Assembly: GCA_033032175.1 (NCBI GenBank)
Contig: CM065311.1
Span: 3,837,190-3,901,189, forward strand
Direction: 5' to 3'
Origin: Saturnia japonica
Taxonomy: Eukaryota; Arthropoda; Insecta; Lepidoptera; Saturniidae
Length of the DNA stretch: 64,000 nucleotides
Shown here: piece after piece, positions 24,033 through 39,000 of the stretch
How the letters are laid out: the number at the start of each line of letters is the position of its first letter
Position numbering within the stretch: position 1 is the stretch's first letter
The notes under the pieces: generated by a model
The model's database searches: none
Seen by the model: the letters and a program-made list of their open reading frames with translations, nothing else
Told to the model about the DNA's origin: nothing
Position numbers and translations under genes: made by a program

Positions 24033-27000
24033 ATGTATTCGTTCGAGGGTGATTTCAGGCGCAAACCACAACAGAATCTTTCTGGGGCTAGCGCTCAGCG
24101 CAAGACAGACAGAGATTCACTAATTCAGCAGTTGCAACAACAAAGACAAAAGCGAGAGGTTATTTTTTATTTTATTTTTTTAGATTATCCTTGTTAATTA
24201 CACAGGTGTTTTGAGTCTATACACCCAAGTTTAATATAAAAATCACATCACCTTAAAAACGTCAAATACTTAGTTATTACTAAGTATATACACTATAATA
24301 GTATGTATATACTATTGGTTAAAATTCAACAGGAATTCTTCAAATTTTAAAGTTTGAATGCTATGGGACGTTCTTTTGTCAAAAAGTATACTTCTATCGT
24401 CATAGCATATAACTATTTTTTGTGTATCACATTTGCAGGATGAATATAAACAAGGAATGTTTTATTTATGTATGTATTTGTAACACATATTATGTATAAA
24501 TTTTACCTCTCTACACTCCTTGTCTCATAGATGTAGTATTATATAGATGGGCAATGAGTAGATTTGGGCAAGCCAAAAAACAAAATACATTAGTGTATTT
24601 GATATAGTACTGCACCTAGATTATTATTGATGATTCATAAGCTAATGACATACTTCCTTTCTACAAAATTTCATGAAAATCACATATTCATAAAAATCAT
24701 TAAAAAAAAATTGTGACTCCAGATTTTACTTAAAACAGCTTGACATATTCTTATACAATATTGTACTCAGGAAGCTTATGTCATTAGTCAATTTATAGGC
24801 TATATGAGTTTTCAATAATACTTTTAGAAATCATGAATTATGAATAAAATAATAATTAAGATATGTGGAAATTATTCCATAATAAAGGCCTGAGGAGCTG
24901 CGGGTATTGCTAGTATTAACGAAATCTATGCTTTTGAAGGGTTCCCATTTGGATGAAAGTATGCAAAATAATGAAAGACACATAACTAAATTTAAATAAA
25001 GGTTAAAATTATTACCCATTTTCCATGGCTATTGTTAAAAACCATTCCATTCTACAATAAACATTATTAATCATAAAATAATAATCTGGCATGAATAATG
25101 TAGGTACAGAACTAGAATGCAGCTTCACTCTTTTATGTATCATTGAGAAAAACATTCTTTTTCAAAATGCTTGCTGCAAATCTTTGAATATTTTGTGGAA
25201 ATCTCTCTTTGCTTATTGTTGTTAGCCACTTTTGTTGAATATTAATAATATTTATATTATAATAGTCGAATATTTTGAGGAAATCTAAAAAGTGACAAAG
25301 ATTACAAACTAGTTTTGTAGGAATATGCACAAACTCCTTTCGACAAACTGTTATTGACATAATTCAATCTCTTTAAAATTTAAATTAAAATTTTGCAAAT
25401 ATTCATGTATTATACATATATAACATTTTATTTTGAATTCCTATATTTTCAGGGAATTAATGTGATTATATTCAATATTTTTTACATTCATATATGTATA
25501 CAATTTTTATGAACTTTCTGAAACAATTTAGTTTGTTAGCTGTATATAGTAATTGTTAGAGATATTGTGCTCACACATAGAAAGTTCATAGCAGTGCTAG
25601 TGGTACTGTATTGTTAATAACATAAAAGACGATAAAGCTGAGTATATATTTGTAATGATTACAGGAACATAGAAAAAGGTTGAACAGTGCAATTAAAATA
25701 CAAGCTTATGTTCGAAGCTATCTTTTAAGGAAATATTGTAAACAAAATGAAAGGGACCAATTTGACAGTGTATTTCCAAAACTTAATGCAGAAGATCATG
25801 ATATGATCACTACACTTGTTGCTAAGTTATTATTTTTTTATGATGAGGGAAAGGACTTATCGAGATTGGTAAGTGTATAATTTTAATATTGGTGAAAACA
25901 AACAATCTTGTAATATAATAAATTTTGAATAAACGCAATATATGTGAGCATTGTTCCTGCTGAAACTAATTTTTAATAATACTAGTCTGTAGTAAAATTT
26001 CAATAATAGTAATAATGATACTCTTTGGAATTTTGTTTTAGGTAAACTTAAGAAAAAGGTAAATAAAATAAGCCTATTATTAAACAAATTTCAATGATAT
26101 GATGAATGTGTAAAATGTAAATACAACTCACTAATTGTCATTATGTTCTAATGAGTCCTTTGAGAAATTTAGACATTTTTACTACATGCAAATTAACATT
26201 TTAGTCTATGAATATTTTAATGTACATCTGCCATATTTGTTTAACTTTTTTGTAAAGTTAAATAAACTACAAGATTAGTTGTGGTGACTATTGAATCCAT
26301 TTATTGTTGTTATTTGTTAATTAGAATTTAGTAAAATTAGAGTGATCAAATCTGTTCAATGTTCAAGTACAGGATAACCACTACCAATAGCAGTCACCCA
26401 ATGATCGTAATTCGACCAGCATTTTTTTAATCATAGACTATTTTCTTTTTGACATTTGCAGTATGAACCTAAACAATGAATATTATATCACTTGCTGTCA
26501 ATTTTCATTGAGTGACAATTTTGGGGGGTCTAAGTTCAATGGCACTGTTCCCTTTAGGATTCGCAGTATTAATTTATTTTATTTCATATATTATTAGTAA
26601 CAGATATTATAGATAAATTTTAGCTTTCTGCACTCCTTCTCCATATAAACTTTAATCAGCCAAATCTCACAGTCTTCCATGCACGCAATACGCCTAAAAA
26701 GGGGTAAACAGTTTTGCTTCACATATTAATATAATGATAATGATTATTTTCATTGGTTAATTTATTAAATACTATTTAAAAGTATTATAAGAATGCATGA
26801 CTTGCAAAATTGATTAATTCCACTTTCTGAATTTTATAAAATTTTAATGACGAAACACTTTTTGTATACAACAGAGGTGAGAAATAAGCATCCGGCTTGC
26901 TTGATCCTGAGTGGCTACGGTAGCCTATGTACTCTTGTAATATCATGGGTATCACTAGCAAGATGCTTACCATGAACTTCCCTACCCCAAACAGCTCTGT

Positions 27001-30000
27001 AAATCCTACTCACCACAGGAACAGAACACTAGGTTATTTGGCAGTGATCTTCTGTGGGATTGAGGTATTCCACCAGTCAGACTGCCCCAAGTAGGGAGAA
27101 AACTCGAAATTTCTGTGTCCTACCTCTCTTTAACTATTTAATTACTCTCTAACCTATTGACTACCAATTTTATATATACAAAACAAATTTATAACAATTA
27201 TAAAAAAGTAAATAACAATTTGTTTAGTTAATTTGAATTTTCAGGTTTCTATATCACAATTTTTGTTGAAACAATGGAAGAAGGTTTTCAATAATGGTGG
27301 TTCATATAATATTCAAATTCGTAGGCTGTTAGCATTGCACTTGCGATTATTGAAGGATAATGCAGAGGTAAACACAGTACATTTTGTTATTAATCTACTA
27401 TATTATACTAGCTGTATCCCACAGTTTCACCCGTGTTAATTTTATAATACAAACATCTCCAAAACACATGTGTAGGCAATTTTTTATACTTTGTGTAAAA
27501 CTATCGACATTTTAATAAGGAATAAATAAAATTTTCAAATTATGATATAGTCTATGTTACTCGCTGATACTGTAGCTTTGTATTGGTGAAAGAATTTTTA
27601 AAATTTGTCCAGTATTTTTTGAGTTTATCCATTACAATAAAAAAAAATCAAATATTTTCTCTTTATAATATTAGTATAGATAAAATGACAGATGATTGAT
27701 TGACTGACGGACATATCAACACACAGTCCAAACTACTGGGAAAATTAGAATATAGCAATTCAGTTAGAATGGGAGACAAAAACACATTAAGTGTGACATA
27801 ACTCAATTATGACACAAGCAAAGCCATGAGTAAAGTGATAGTACACCTATAAACCACGAACTGACTGTGATCTATTAAGTATTTTCACTTTCAACTCTGA
27901 AGTGTTTAAGGCACTTGTGTTTGACTGGGTCTTAATTACTATGAACATGAGGGAAACCTAGTATATAAGTAACTTTTGAGTGTCATGTTTCTGAATGCTG
28001 ATTCCTATCTACAGGTTTAAGCCAATGCCATGATATTTTAAGGCTGGTATGATGATTACTGCCGAATGCAATTTGTCTCTTTTGCTGCCATTGCCCCTGT
28101 GTTGTAATGTGTATGGAAATCATTTCTTGTGCCAATACAATAAAATTAAATAGTAATAATAATGGTAACATATGTAAATTTCCAAGAACTTTAGAATCTT
28201 TAAAAGCAAGTCTCACATATATTTCTGAAAAGTTTTGAAAGATTCCCGCAAGTATTCGAAACTAGTAATTTCATGTATGTAAAACTGGCTTGGAACTTGA
28301 AACTATACTGGGGCCCACTTTGAACTATGTTTAGGACAATCGATGTTCCAGATATTTTGCATGGTAACCAAAAATGTACAATGTTCAAAATATAATTAAT
28401 TCCTTTCTTTTTATATCTAGTATCGACTGCCTTGATTCATAGCTTTTGTATATTTAACAGGTACCCTTAGCTGTCCCTCTGAGGATGTTTGAAGTGTTTA
28501 CAGCAATTAATTCTGCTGAAACATGTATGACCTGTGATGAAGCAATTAGTTATGTTACAAACACATTTTTGTATTTGGTTAAAAGAGGTAAGTTACATTG
28601 ATTGGGCTTGAAATAGAGTATAACTATTTTGTTATGCATATTTATTAAAATATCTGATTCAAGTTATAGTCTGACAAGTTCATGCGCGATTGTCATATGT
28701 GGCGACAGATGTTGGCGGGGACGAGCTAGCAGGGTCACTACACTACACAGTACAATAAAGTAAACAGTATGTTGTATCAGCAGTGTTTTTGAAATAATTA
28801 ACTACAGCCACTCGGTAGATAAACGTGAACTAGGGCCGCCCTCGTGTCTTGTGGGCTACTTACGTATTTGATAATAGCATTAAATGTAACTGTAAGTTAT
28901 AATTAAAATTATTTTTACTTCGGTTTTATTTCTAGTTAAAATTGATTGTAAGTTAGTAAGAAGGGACTGTACAATTTTTTTTAATAAAAATATTCTTTTT
29001 TGTTTAGTACATATATTAAACCAAAAACAAATTTTAATTTCTAGAAAGTAGGAATATAATATTTCGTCATTAGTTATAAATTACGTAACCGCGGCGCATT
29101 CGTGACTATCTATTGTTTACCGAAGTTCATCGAGATTTCGAAGTACGTTGTTTCGGCCGTTTGTATGAAGATAATAAATACTGTTTACGCCTATGTATAT
29201 ATGTTTATGTCTATGCCTTTAGTGTACTGTGACTGCGCACCTACGTCACGCAATTGCATGCGTTTCCTTTCCCCGCTACATAACCCGCCCCCGTTATCGC
29301 CAATAGTACCTACTTCGCCATCGCCAACGTTTATCGCCACATAGGAGGGTCCTGCTCGAACATGTACAACTATAGCAAAAACATATTGAACTATAAGAAT
29401 TTTGCTTTACATTTCATACTTATTTCTGATAGCTATGATTCAAAATTTTATAAGCATAATATAAAAGTTGACTAATAAATTGTTTATTGAATAAATTTTG
29501 TTTTACTAAGTATATAGAAAATCATTATTATATTATTTATACTATAGCCTAATTTTAAGCTTAGCTTATCTAAAGAGAAAATATTTAGCCCATTTAATAT
29601 TGTTTTTATTGTATATGTGGATTTTTGTATTATTCAGGTTATTTCAAACATCTGTGTAAGTTGATGTGTGAAAAGACACCACCATTGTACGGTCCTTCAC
29701 CGAACCCACCAACACCACTATGTGGAGCACTATTGGATCTGATACAGAGACCGCTCAACTTGATAAGGAGTGTCAATCAAACACAGTATGAGTAAGTTCT
29801 CATTTTAAATATTTCCGTTAATTTCATTATCATTATATGGTAAAATCATTGTTTTTGTGTTCTTTAAACTTTGTGTTTTTGAATAAAGAAATGAATACAA
29901 CAAAGGTGGCGTACAAGCATACGGCCCGCCTGATGATAAGCGGCTATCGTAGACTATGGACGCTTGCAGACCTTATAAAATTACACTAATAATATTGTGA

Positions 30001-33000
30001 TTAAATACATTTTTATATTACATTATTATTGTATTTGTATTTTATTTTAGAGACACAATAATGACTGAATTTGCTTCAGCATTCTTATGTAATCCTTACC
30101 CGGAGCCAGTAGAAATGTATGTGATACCTGCTCTGGGGCATGATTCCAAGAAGAAGTTTCCATTTCTCCCTCTTATACATAGTCTACAGGATGATAATAA
30201 ATTTAATATTAAGAGATTAGCAAATGACTCTTGGCTATTACATTCGGTATTGGCGTTAGAACCAGTTGGATTTGGTGAGTAACTCATAACTTGGTTTTAT
30301 CGCCATATAATCATATATATAACTGTGGGTAGAGAAAATGCCATTAGATTTTACATAAATAATTTATTCATACTCAGTGAATCGAACAAACTCACGTTAT
30401 CGTTATACTGTGGTCGTATCTATCTCCATGATCCTATTGCAGATTTCTTCCTTCTTATCGCTTGTAGTTTCCACTTGGTTTTCTAAAACAGAACTGTCTA
30501 TCGTGGCTCGGAACACGGCTCGCTAATATACCAAAATAAAAGGAGGGTCGAAATCACTAGAAAGATCTTGAAATTTACGACATCGTTTAAAATGCAAAGC
30601 GTTCCATTTTTAAACCATTATTTGTTGGATTATGCAATCCGACCGATTAGCTTTGAATGGGTGTGTAAACTGTCTTTTCGTACATATGAATACGCACTCG
30701 ATGTTTCGAGAGGATTCTAGACGTTTCCAGATATTTCAAGATTAGTAAATTTTTTTCTACTTTTTTCATATCATAACAATATAAATGGTGGCAAGACTTG
30801 TTGAGTAAGATGCTTATGATGAACTTTACATGTAACTCAATTAGTCCTTCGATACATGCCTATGCAAAACACCTTTCTCGCTCTTATTTCGACACCGCGT
30901 CGAACCACGCGAATCCCTTAATAAAAGCGGCAGCTTCGTATGTGCCAGACCCCAACGCCTGCCGGAGAAAACGCCGGCCGCGTAATATATTCACTGACCC
31001 GCCCGACCAAACCGAAAAAGCTAACGCGTTCTACGCCACCGTCTCTCCAAACAGAGCGTGCCGCCCGCGTAACCACCGTTCTCTCCGCAGAGGACGGGCG
31101 GTCAACTTCGCTCCCGCACACCCGTCACGTCCACCCTCTCTAGCGGCAACCCAAGCCTAGGTCCGTTCCTCGGTGTGAAACCCTTGGGTCAGGCAGCCGC
31201 CCGCGCGATACAAAGTGACACTATACGTGCAACACTTAGCTACCCACACACAACATTACACACGTACGAACACACACACGTGCACACCACACAGGTACAT
31301 AGGTTCTGTAAGGGACCTTTTTTTTTTCTTTTTTTGCGCTAGTTAGACTAATGCGCTAGTTAGTGTAGAAAAACCATTCCGATTATTAAATACACATACG
31401 CATGGTCCACTCCTTCCTCCCACGAGGAGGGGAACGTGCATATGAGTATATATTAGTTAGTTCGAATTCTCTTAGGATTAGGGAATTAGTTAGATCGCGA
31501 CTTTTTCGCATTCGCGACGACCGCCCGAGCCGAGGTTCGGCCACTCTGGCACCCTCGTGCGGGTCGTCACAAACTTTCGCGGCTGAGTGCCCTAAGCGCT
31601 CGCCCCCAAGTCCGGTGAAGCTGTAAAAGCCTCAGCGGCTCTGCCCCTAAGGCTAACAGTGTAGTCAGTTCTAAAAAAAAAAAAAAAAAAACTATTCACG
31701 CCTTTTACGGAAATTTTTTGTTTAGCCTTATAAAATAATGAATATCAAACATGTCTCTATTTCACACTTCACTCATCCTTGTTGTTTGTTTTTGCACGTG
31801 CGTATACCATACCTACTTCTCCTTATTCTATATGGCTCAGCTATTACTTTCGATTTATAGCATAGTTCTTTCTTTTTCTCTCTCTCTGGCCATGCACCTG
31901 ATCAGTATTGTCCGTCCCTTTTGCACCATAAAGGTTGTGAAAAACCTAGCAGTAAAATTCATGCATGGAAATTTAATCTCTTAACGACCAAAAAGTTTTA
32001 TTTAATTAATGGATTTATTGTTTCAGTAAATGACATATGTAATATAAACGACACAAGATTACCAAACAACCCCCTAATAATAAAGTATTTAAGAATAATA
32101 GCGAAATTGACAGTAAATGTTTGCAATAAACAAATAACCTACGAGTTCGAAGACTCGCTGTACAGTCAAGAGACGGCGGCAGACAAGGACGACGATAGCG
32201 ACAGTGACTCAGAATCGAATCCCACTTCGATACGTGAAAAGACGCTACTTACTCGATGTATCGAGTTGCTGAACGACTCTGATCGATGTGTAATGAGCAC
32301 TATAATTCAGATCACTGATTTGGATTTACACGAAGAATTCCTTGACTATATGTCTGAAATATGTCACAATTTGTTAATGAGCCATCGGATGGCATTGCAT
32401 AAGTACAGGTGATTGGATCTTGTGCTTATAAATATTTATCTTGTGCTTGGCAGGATTTAGTTTTCAATGTGCTTTAATATGTTTAATGTTTATATTTTGT
32501 TGGTAAGAGTGAAATTTTTTGTTATAAAAAAAAATCACTTTGTGGAATTCCTCTCTAGATTCGGTGCTGAAGCCCCTGTTGCCCTCCCCTAAGTCCAGTC
32601 TTGTACATAGTTCTGATTTAGTTCTACCACATCAATTTGGTTAAATGGTTGTTGGTAGAGTGTATGGACTCCGCGTCGATCGACTTGAGTTCGAATCCCT
32701 GCAATGAGTCTGAGCTTTCGGTGAAGGAAAACGTGATGAAACCATAGCATTATGGTAGCACTTTTTCTAATGCCCGTCTGGTTAGCTAACGCCCTCAAGT
32801 TGAAAATCTGTCTCCAAACACCAATAGGTGTGTTCCGGCAGCTGTTTAGCGTGCCATTATATCTTGGGCCACATTGTCACTTAAGACCGGGTGATATCGT
32901 GGCCACAACGCTAAATCTATAACGATAAAAAAATTAAGATAAAACTAAAGATTTATTCACACTGATCATGAATATGACATTAAAAAAGTCTGTCTGTTTT

Positions 33001-36000
33001 GTTTTATATGTTCGGATTTGAGTTCAAAATGGCGTGACCGATTTTTATGAAATTTGTACACGGGAAGTCGTGTAATTCCTCAATTAATAGGTTATATGAA
33101 TTGTCATGAGTATGCGTAAAAATAAAATTGTAAAATAAAAATAATTACTGCGTAACAAAGGCATACGGAGTCGCGGGGAATCGCTAGCTCTTTATAATAA
33201 TTACTAGCGGTGCCCGCGGCTCCAACCTGTTTGTCATTAGTATCATTACGCAGTAATTATTTGCATGCCAATACATTATTTTCACTTATATTATTGACAA
33301 TTCATACAGCTCATCAATTGAGGAATGATATGTACTTCCAATGTACAATTATCATTAAAGTTCGTTTAAAATTAACAAAGTTGTTCTTTTTTTGTACATA
33401 TTTCTGAAATTATTATTGACGATTCTTATAGTCTATCAATTAAGAAATCACGTATGCATCGCGTCTACGAAATTGTGTCAAAAGTGATTGATAATTAATA
33501 CAAATTAAATTTTGATTTTTTTACATTTTTCAAATTATTTTTGACAATCTTTATCATCCTATCCATCTATGGAATTCCCGTATCAAATTTCATAAAAATC
33601 TGTTAGGAATTAATTAATTTGAAATTTTTGGTAATTCTTTTTCTTACGGTTCCTAAAAGTGTTATAAGTGTATATGTAATTGGTTTCTCGGAAACGGCTC
33701 CAACGATTTGGATGTAACTTTGTATTCAGATACTGTTTTATATTCCAAGTATACCTAGATATTATAGGTGTATTTTTTTTTTTTTTTTGTAAGACATCGA
33801 GAAAATCTCGGTCGCCCATATATTATATATAATGGATTATACTTCCCGTGGACAAAATTTCATTAAAATCGGTAAAGAACTAACGAAAATATATTTTTTT
33901 GGAAATTGTTTTTTACGATTTCAAAAAAAATATTAAAATTTCTTTAACATATCAATTGACCAATGACATAAACGTCCCGTGTACATGATTTCATAATAAT
34001 CAGTTAAGCCTGACGTTAAACAGACTGACAGACAAAAAATGTTTTAATGGCACATCCGTGATCAGTATCGTTCATATAGTATGCCTATCGGGACATTTTA
34101 GAAAACTGTTAAATGTACAGACAGAACTACAGACATTAATATAGTTATAAAATATCACGTGTTCAGGGGTATGAAGCACTTACGTTATAGTAAACACAAA
34201 CATTAAATATAAATATTTTTCAGATTACTATACACCCTAGCCTTTAAACCAATGTTCCTACGAGGACTCTGGTGCTGGCTTAGTAATATGAATCACGAGT
34301 CATCTTTCGGTGGTTCCTCCACACTACTTCTGTCGGCTTTATCACGCGGCATGGGTGCCGACTCCTCCGAAATAGCTGTACATAGACTGCTCGCACCTCT
34401 AGACGTGTTTTGCGCTTTGTTCTCTTTGTTGATAGGAACATTACACGATACAGAATTCTGTCGCGATCCTGAAGATGGTGAACAAATATGCTGTAAGTAA
34501 TTCTATCTAATATAATTATAAAAATAAATAATAGTATTACCTACGTAATTTGATCGATATTGCAAAGATGCGCATTTATTTTAGATCCTCCTTTAGTTTT
34601 AAAAGATCGTCCTTTTGTTCTTAAGTTGATTATAATATAATCGTCAATTCATCTAGAAAATTATAATTAGTGAGATAATAATAAACTCTGAGCCATGGGG
34701 AAACTGGTTGTCATATACGCGGTAACACTGAATGCCGCCATTTAAAGTTTTTTGGTTCATTATATTTTACTTTGAAACTATAACATTATTTAATACTGAT
34801 ACCATGTTATCATAGCGTCTTTATTATTTATTGTGTATTGTTTTTACATAATTTCACTACGAGAACTGGCGTTATCTTCGTATTAAACTTACAAAGCTGT
34901 AAGTTCTTGTTTTATTCTTTCAAAAATTTGGCTTGTTGGTAGAAGCTAACCATCGAACATAGGGCTCTTCCATGACTGTTTTATTCGTATATTCGAACTA
35001 GTCAAGTCAGACCTCCAGCCGCGGCAATGTATGTCTCTCGGCTGAAATGATGATGTTAGCGCGGCGGCTAAGCTATATAGCCGAGCGCGTCAACAACGGC
35101 GGGATGGTCGCTGATAAAAGAAACTGTCTGACCTGTAGCTCCTTGACCGGTGCAGACCGGGAATACGCTACGCCACCTCGTTGATGGTCTTCAGGTTGTA
35201 CAGCGCGTTCCTTGATATGTTTTAGTGGACTGTATAGCGGGTAAATATAACTCACGACGACGTTCATGCGCCGTCCGGGCGCACGTGCACTTGATATAGC
35301 GGGGTCGTAACGTAATGCGCGATGTCAATACGCGCGCGCGGGTGAGCGTAGACTGTTGGTAATTACAAACAGCTTCCCAATCAGCGACGGAAAGGGGACG
35401 ACAGGTAGCCGTTGAAGCGGATTGATAAATATAAAAGAAGTGCCAATTAAGTGGCGCGAACAGATGATGATTATGTAATAAAATTTAAAGTTTTAATTTG
35501 TAAACAGCCACGAGCACGTCAGGTGGAGAGCGAATTCATGCCTTTGATTTTATGGAGCTGGGTCTACTATGTCAAACTCTAAGGCAAGTCTGCCTCGGTC
35601 TTGTCGAACTCGCGTACCCGGAGTCTCGGCCTACGGTCTGCGTTCCTTGGCGGGACGCGGCCGGACACTCTAGTGAATTCTCCGGGAGAAACAGAACGCC
35701 TGCTTGGTCGCATCTCTTCAAGGTATAAGATAAATAAACAATTCACCCATGCCAAATTTATTCGCACCTGTCTAGCCTATCGTTTAACTTCCTGTACTTG
35801 CTTACAGCTTTGCATATTGCTTGATGTTAATGGTTAATGCTACGTCTAGTCTCACAGTCATAACACTCGATTGAGCTTTGTAATATTTATAGTTTGTTTA
35901 CTATAGATCAGGGGTGCTCAAACTTAGAGCGCCGGCGATCTGTCACAAAATATTTAGCTAGCTAGGCTCCAACGATTTCGATGAAACTTTGCATTTAGAT

Positions 36001-39000
36001 AATGTTTTACATCCCAAGTTTACCCAGACAGGTGTTTTTCTTTTTTGTTTATAAGACACCGACCACAGCGCGTTCGCCCAAATATTTAACTATAATAATA
36101 CCTTATTTTGGATATGTGGCTTGAATATAGTTAGTCGCCGCATAAATTTTAAGATATTTTATACTTTTCGGAAATTCCACTGATCGACTAGAATAACTCT
36201 CCCGATCAACAGGTCGATCGCGGTCTACTGTTTGGCCACCCCTGTTATAGATTATACTTTATAATTATAAGTTTATATACTGTTCTGTAGTTAGACTGAA
36301 ATTTAAGGAAAATTTGCACGATTTCACACTGGATACTTTGTTACCAATAGCTCTTTACCTATGAAATTGCCGTTCTGCAGTACTGGCCATTTTAAATCAA
36401 AATAAATTTTTTTTGGCTAAGAATTCTAATTTCAAATTAATTTTATTTTAAAAAAACATGGAATTCTTTTTCCAAAAGTAGTAATTTTGTTTATTGATTA
36501 GTGTTACATTTTCATCGCATTCCAATCTTTTTTGTCATCATGGATACGTTAAAAATTCGAGTAATTATGGAATATGAGTACCGTCGTAGCAGCAACGCGG
36601 CACAAGCGGCACGCAACATCAACGACGTTTACGGAGCTAACACTACAAACCAACGCACCACCTGTTATTGGTTTGTTCGCTTCCGTTCTGGGAATTTCGA
36701 CCTGAAAAATGAACCTCGCGGTCGTCCGAAGACTTTGGTCGACAATGACGAATTAAAGGCGATTGTGGAAGCTGATGATATACAATCTACGGCTGAATTA
36801 GCAGCAGCTTTCGACGTTAGCGTCAAAACAATATTGGTCCATTTGCGTCAAGTTAGCAAGGTAAAAAAGCTTGACAAATGGGTGCCCCACTAACTCAATG
36901 ATCGCCAGCGCGAAGTACTCGTCGAGACGTGCCTTGCACTGCTCAACAGACACACAAATGAAGGAATTTTGAACCGCATTGTTACCTGCGATGAAAAATG
37001 GATTCTGTTTGATAACCGCAAGCGCTCAGCAAGTTGGTTGGATCCTGGTTCAGCACCTAAACAATGCCCTAAACGAAAAATTACCCCTAGAAAAGTGATG
37101 GTCATTGTTTGGTGGTCTAGCGCCGGTGTGATTCATCACAGCTTCTTACCAAACGGGGTGAGCATTACTGCAGATGTGTACTGTGAAGAACTGGACACAG
37201 TGATGGAGAAGCTGGCACATCTCCAACCAGCATTGGTCAATCGCTCGTCTCCGTTGCTCCTGCACGACAACACGCGACCTCATACTGCACAGCAGACGGT
37301 CTCCAAGTTGCAAGAACTGGGGTTGGAAGTTCTCCGTCATCCGCCCTACTCACCAGACCTTGCGCCTGCAGACTACTACTTTTTCCAGAATTTGGATAAC
37401 TCCTTGGCGGGAAAAAAATTCAATACCCGAGAGGCAGTACAAAATGCCTTTGTAGAATTTGTTGCCTTCCGTCCAGCTGATTTCTTTAAGAAGGGCATCA
37501 ATAAACTGCCACTGCGCTGGCAAAGATGCATTGATTGCATGGGTGATTACTTCGATTAATAGAAATAAAAAATACATGAAAAAAATTAGTTTAAATTTTT
37601 TCATACAAAACGGCAATTTCATAGGTAAAGACCTTATATTAAAACTCAACCAATGATAAAATAAATGTTGAAGTTTGTACCCCAACAAAATACCTACATT
37701 GACGTCACGAGTAATTAACATTATCCTTAATATATTACTGTAATATTGTTTTTTTTTATTCAGCGATCGTTAATTACAGAAAAATTGTACAATTACATTT
37801 ATCGCTCGGCCATTACACGTAAAAACGTGCAAGTGTTTAACAATTTAAAAAAAATTATGTGTGCAATTCACACGAGGTAGAAGTGAAACCTTCACATCTA
37901 TGTTTTTTTAATTCAGAAAATGATCAAATACACACCAATTTACAAGTAATCACAGTCATTATTCACAATATCATTTTCAATTAATGCACTTTGAAATGTC
38001 CATGGTAACCTAACACAATATTAATCAGTAACATAATGTCATAAGTGTTGTCTAAAAAGTTTTTGTTTCGTGCCTTTTTGGTGAGCCAATTCATTGTTGC
38101 GTGCCAACAAACCTCTTTTGTACCATTTTACTACTGCCTAAAACTTTCCTACCTCATTTTCTCCCACGTTAAATCTTATGAATTTATGTGTCTGTTTCTT
38201 TTTACTGTCGCTTTCGCTTTTTCGTTTCATCGACTTTCCAATCACAACGATGCTAAAGAAGTTTTCACTTCAAAAGTGTTGTTAGTTCATTATTAATAAA
38301 ACAGTATATTATAAATTACAGGTTTCTACGCATTTGCTGCGTGCACTATATGTGCGCGACTCTCGACTCCAGTTTTTTGGTAGTGATTCATGGCCAGTAG
38401 ATTGCGCTTTACTAAAAGGGGTTTGTTCTATTTTGATGGTTTCGGGTATGAATATTAGATTTAACCCGAGAATCTTACGTAGACCTCAGAATATTTCAGC
38501 AGCTTTAGCTCAAGGTTAGTCGAATGTAATATGTGGATTATATTAGTTATAAATAGGTTAAAAACATTTCAAATTATTTTAACTACTTCTCCATTTTACA
38601 GAAGAAGGACCACCGTTAACGATCAAGGAGTTGAGAACGGTTACTATTTTGAGAGAGATACCTTTCGTTGTGTCATTTTCATCAAGGATCCGTATATTTC
38701 AAGCTTTTCTTGCCAAGTGAGTTTTTTAGAAAATTATCAAATAATAATAAATTTATTACCTTCTTAGTTGTATGTAGTCTTATTTGGCAATTTATCGGAA
38801 TTACTAGATGTGTTTCACCTGAGGTGTTAAATTTTTTCGACTAAATCTCCTCCGCACCGCCGCCAATGCACCCGTGTTGTCTATCGTTGTTCTCACTTCC
38901 CGTACAGCTAAATCAGCTTGGTGACGTTTTTGCGTTTGTAGTAAGTAGTGTATGGTATGGTATACGTTTAAGTAGTGTGTAGTGTACGTTTGCAGTCAGA

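Noticed and set aside
36890..37340. Minus-strand ORFs across the mariner
   Set aside because: Shadows of the transposase on the other strand.
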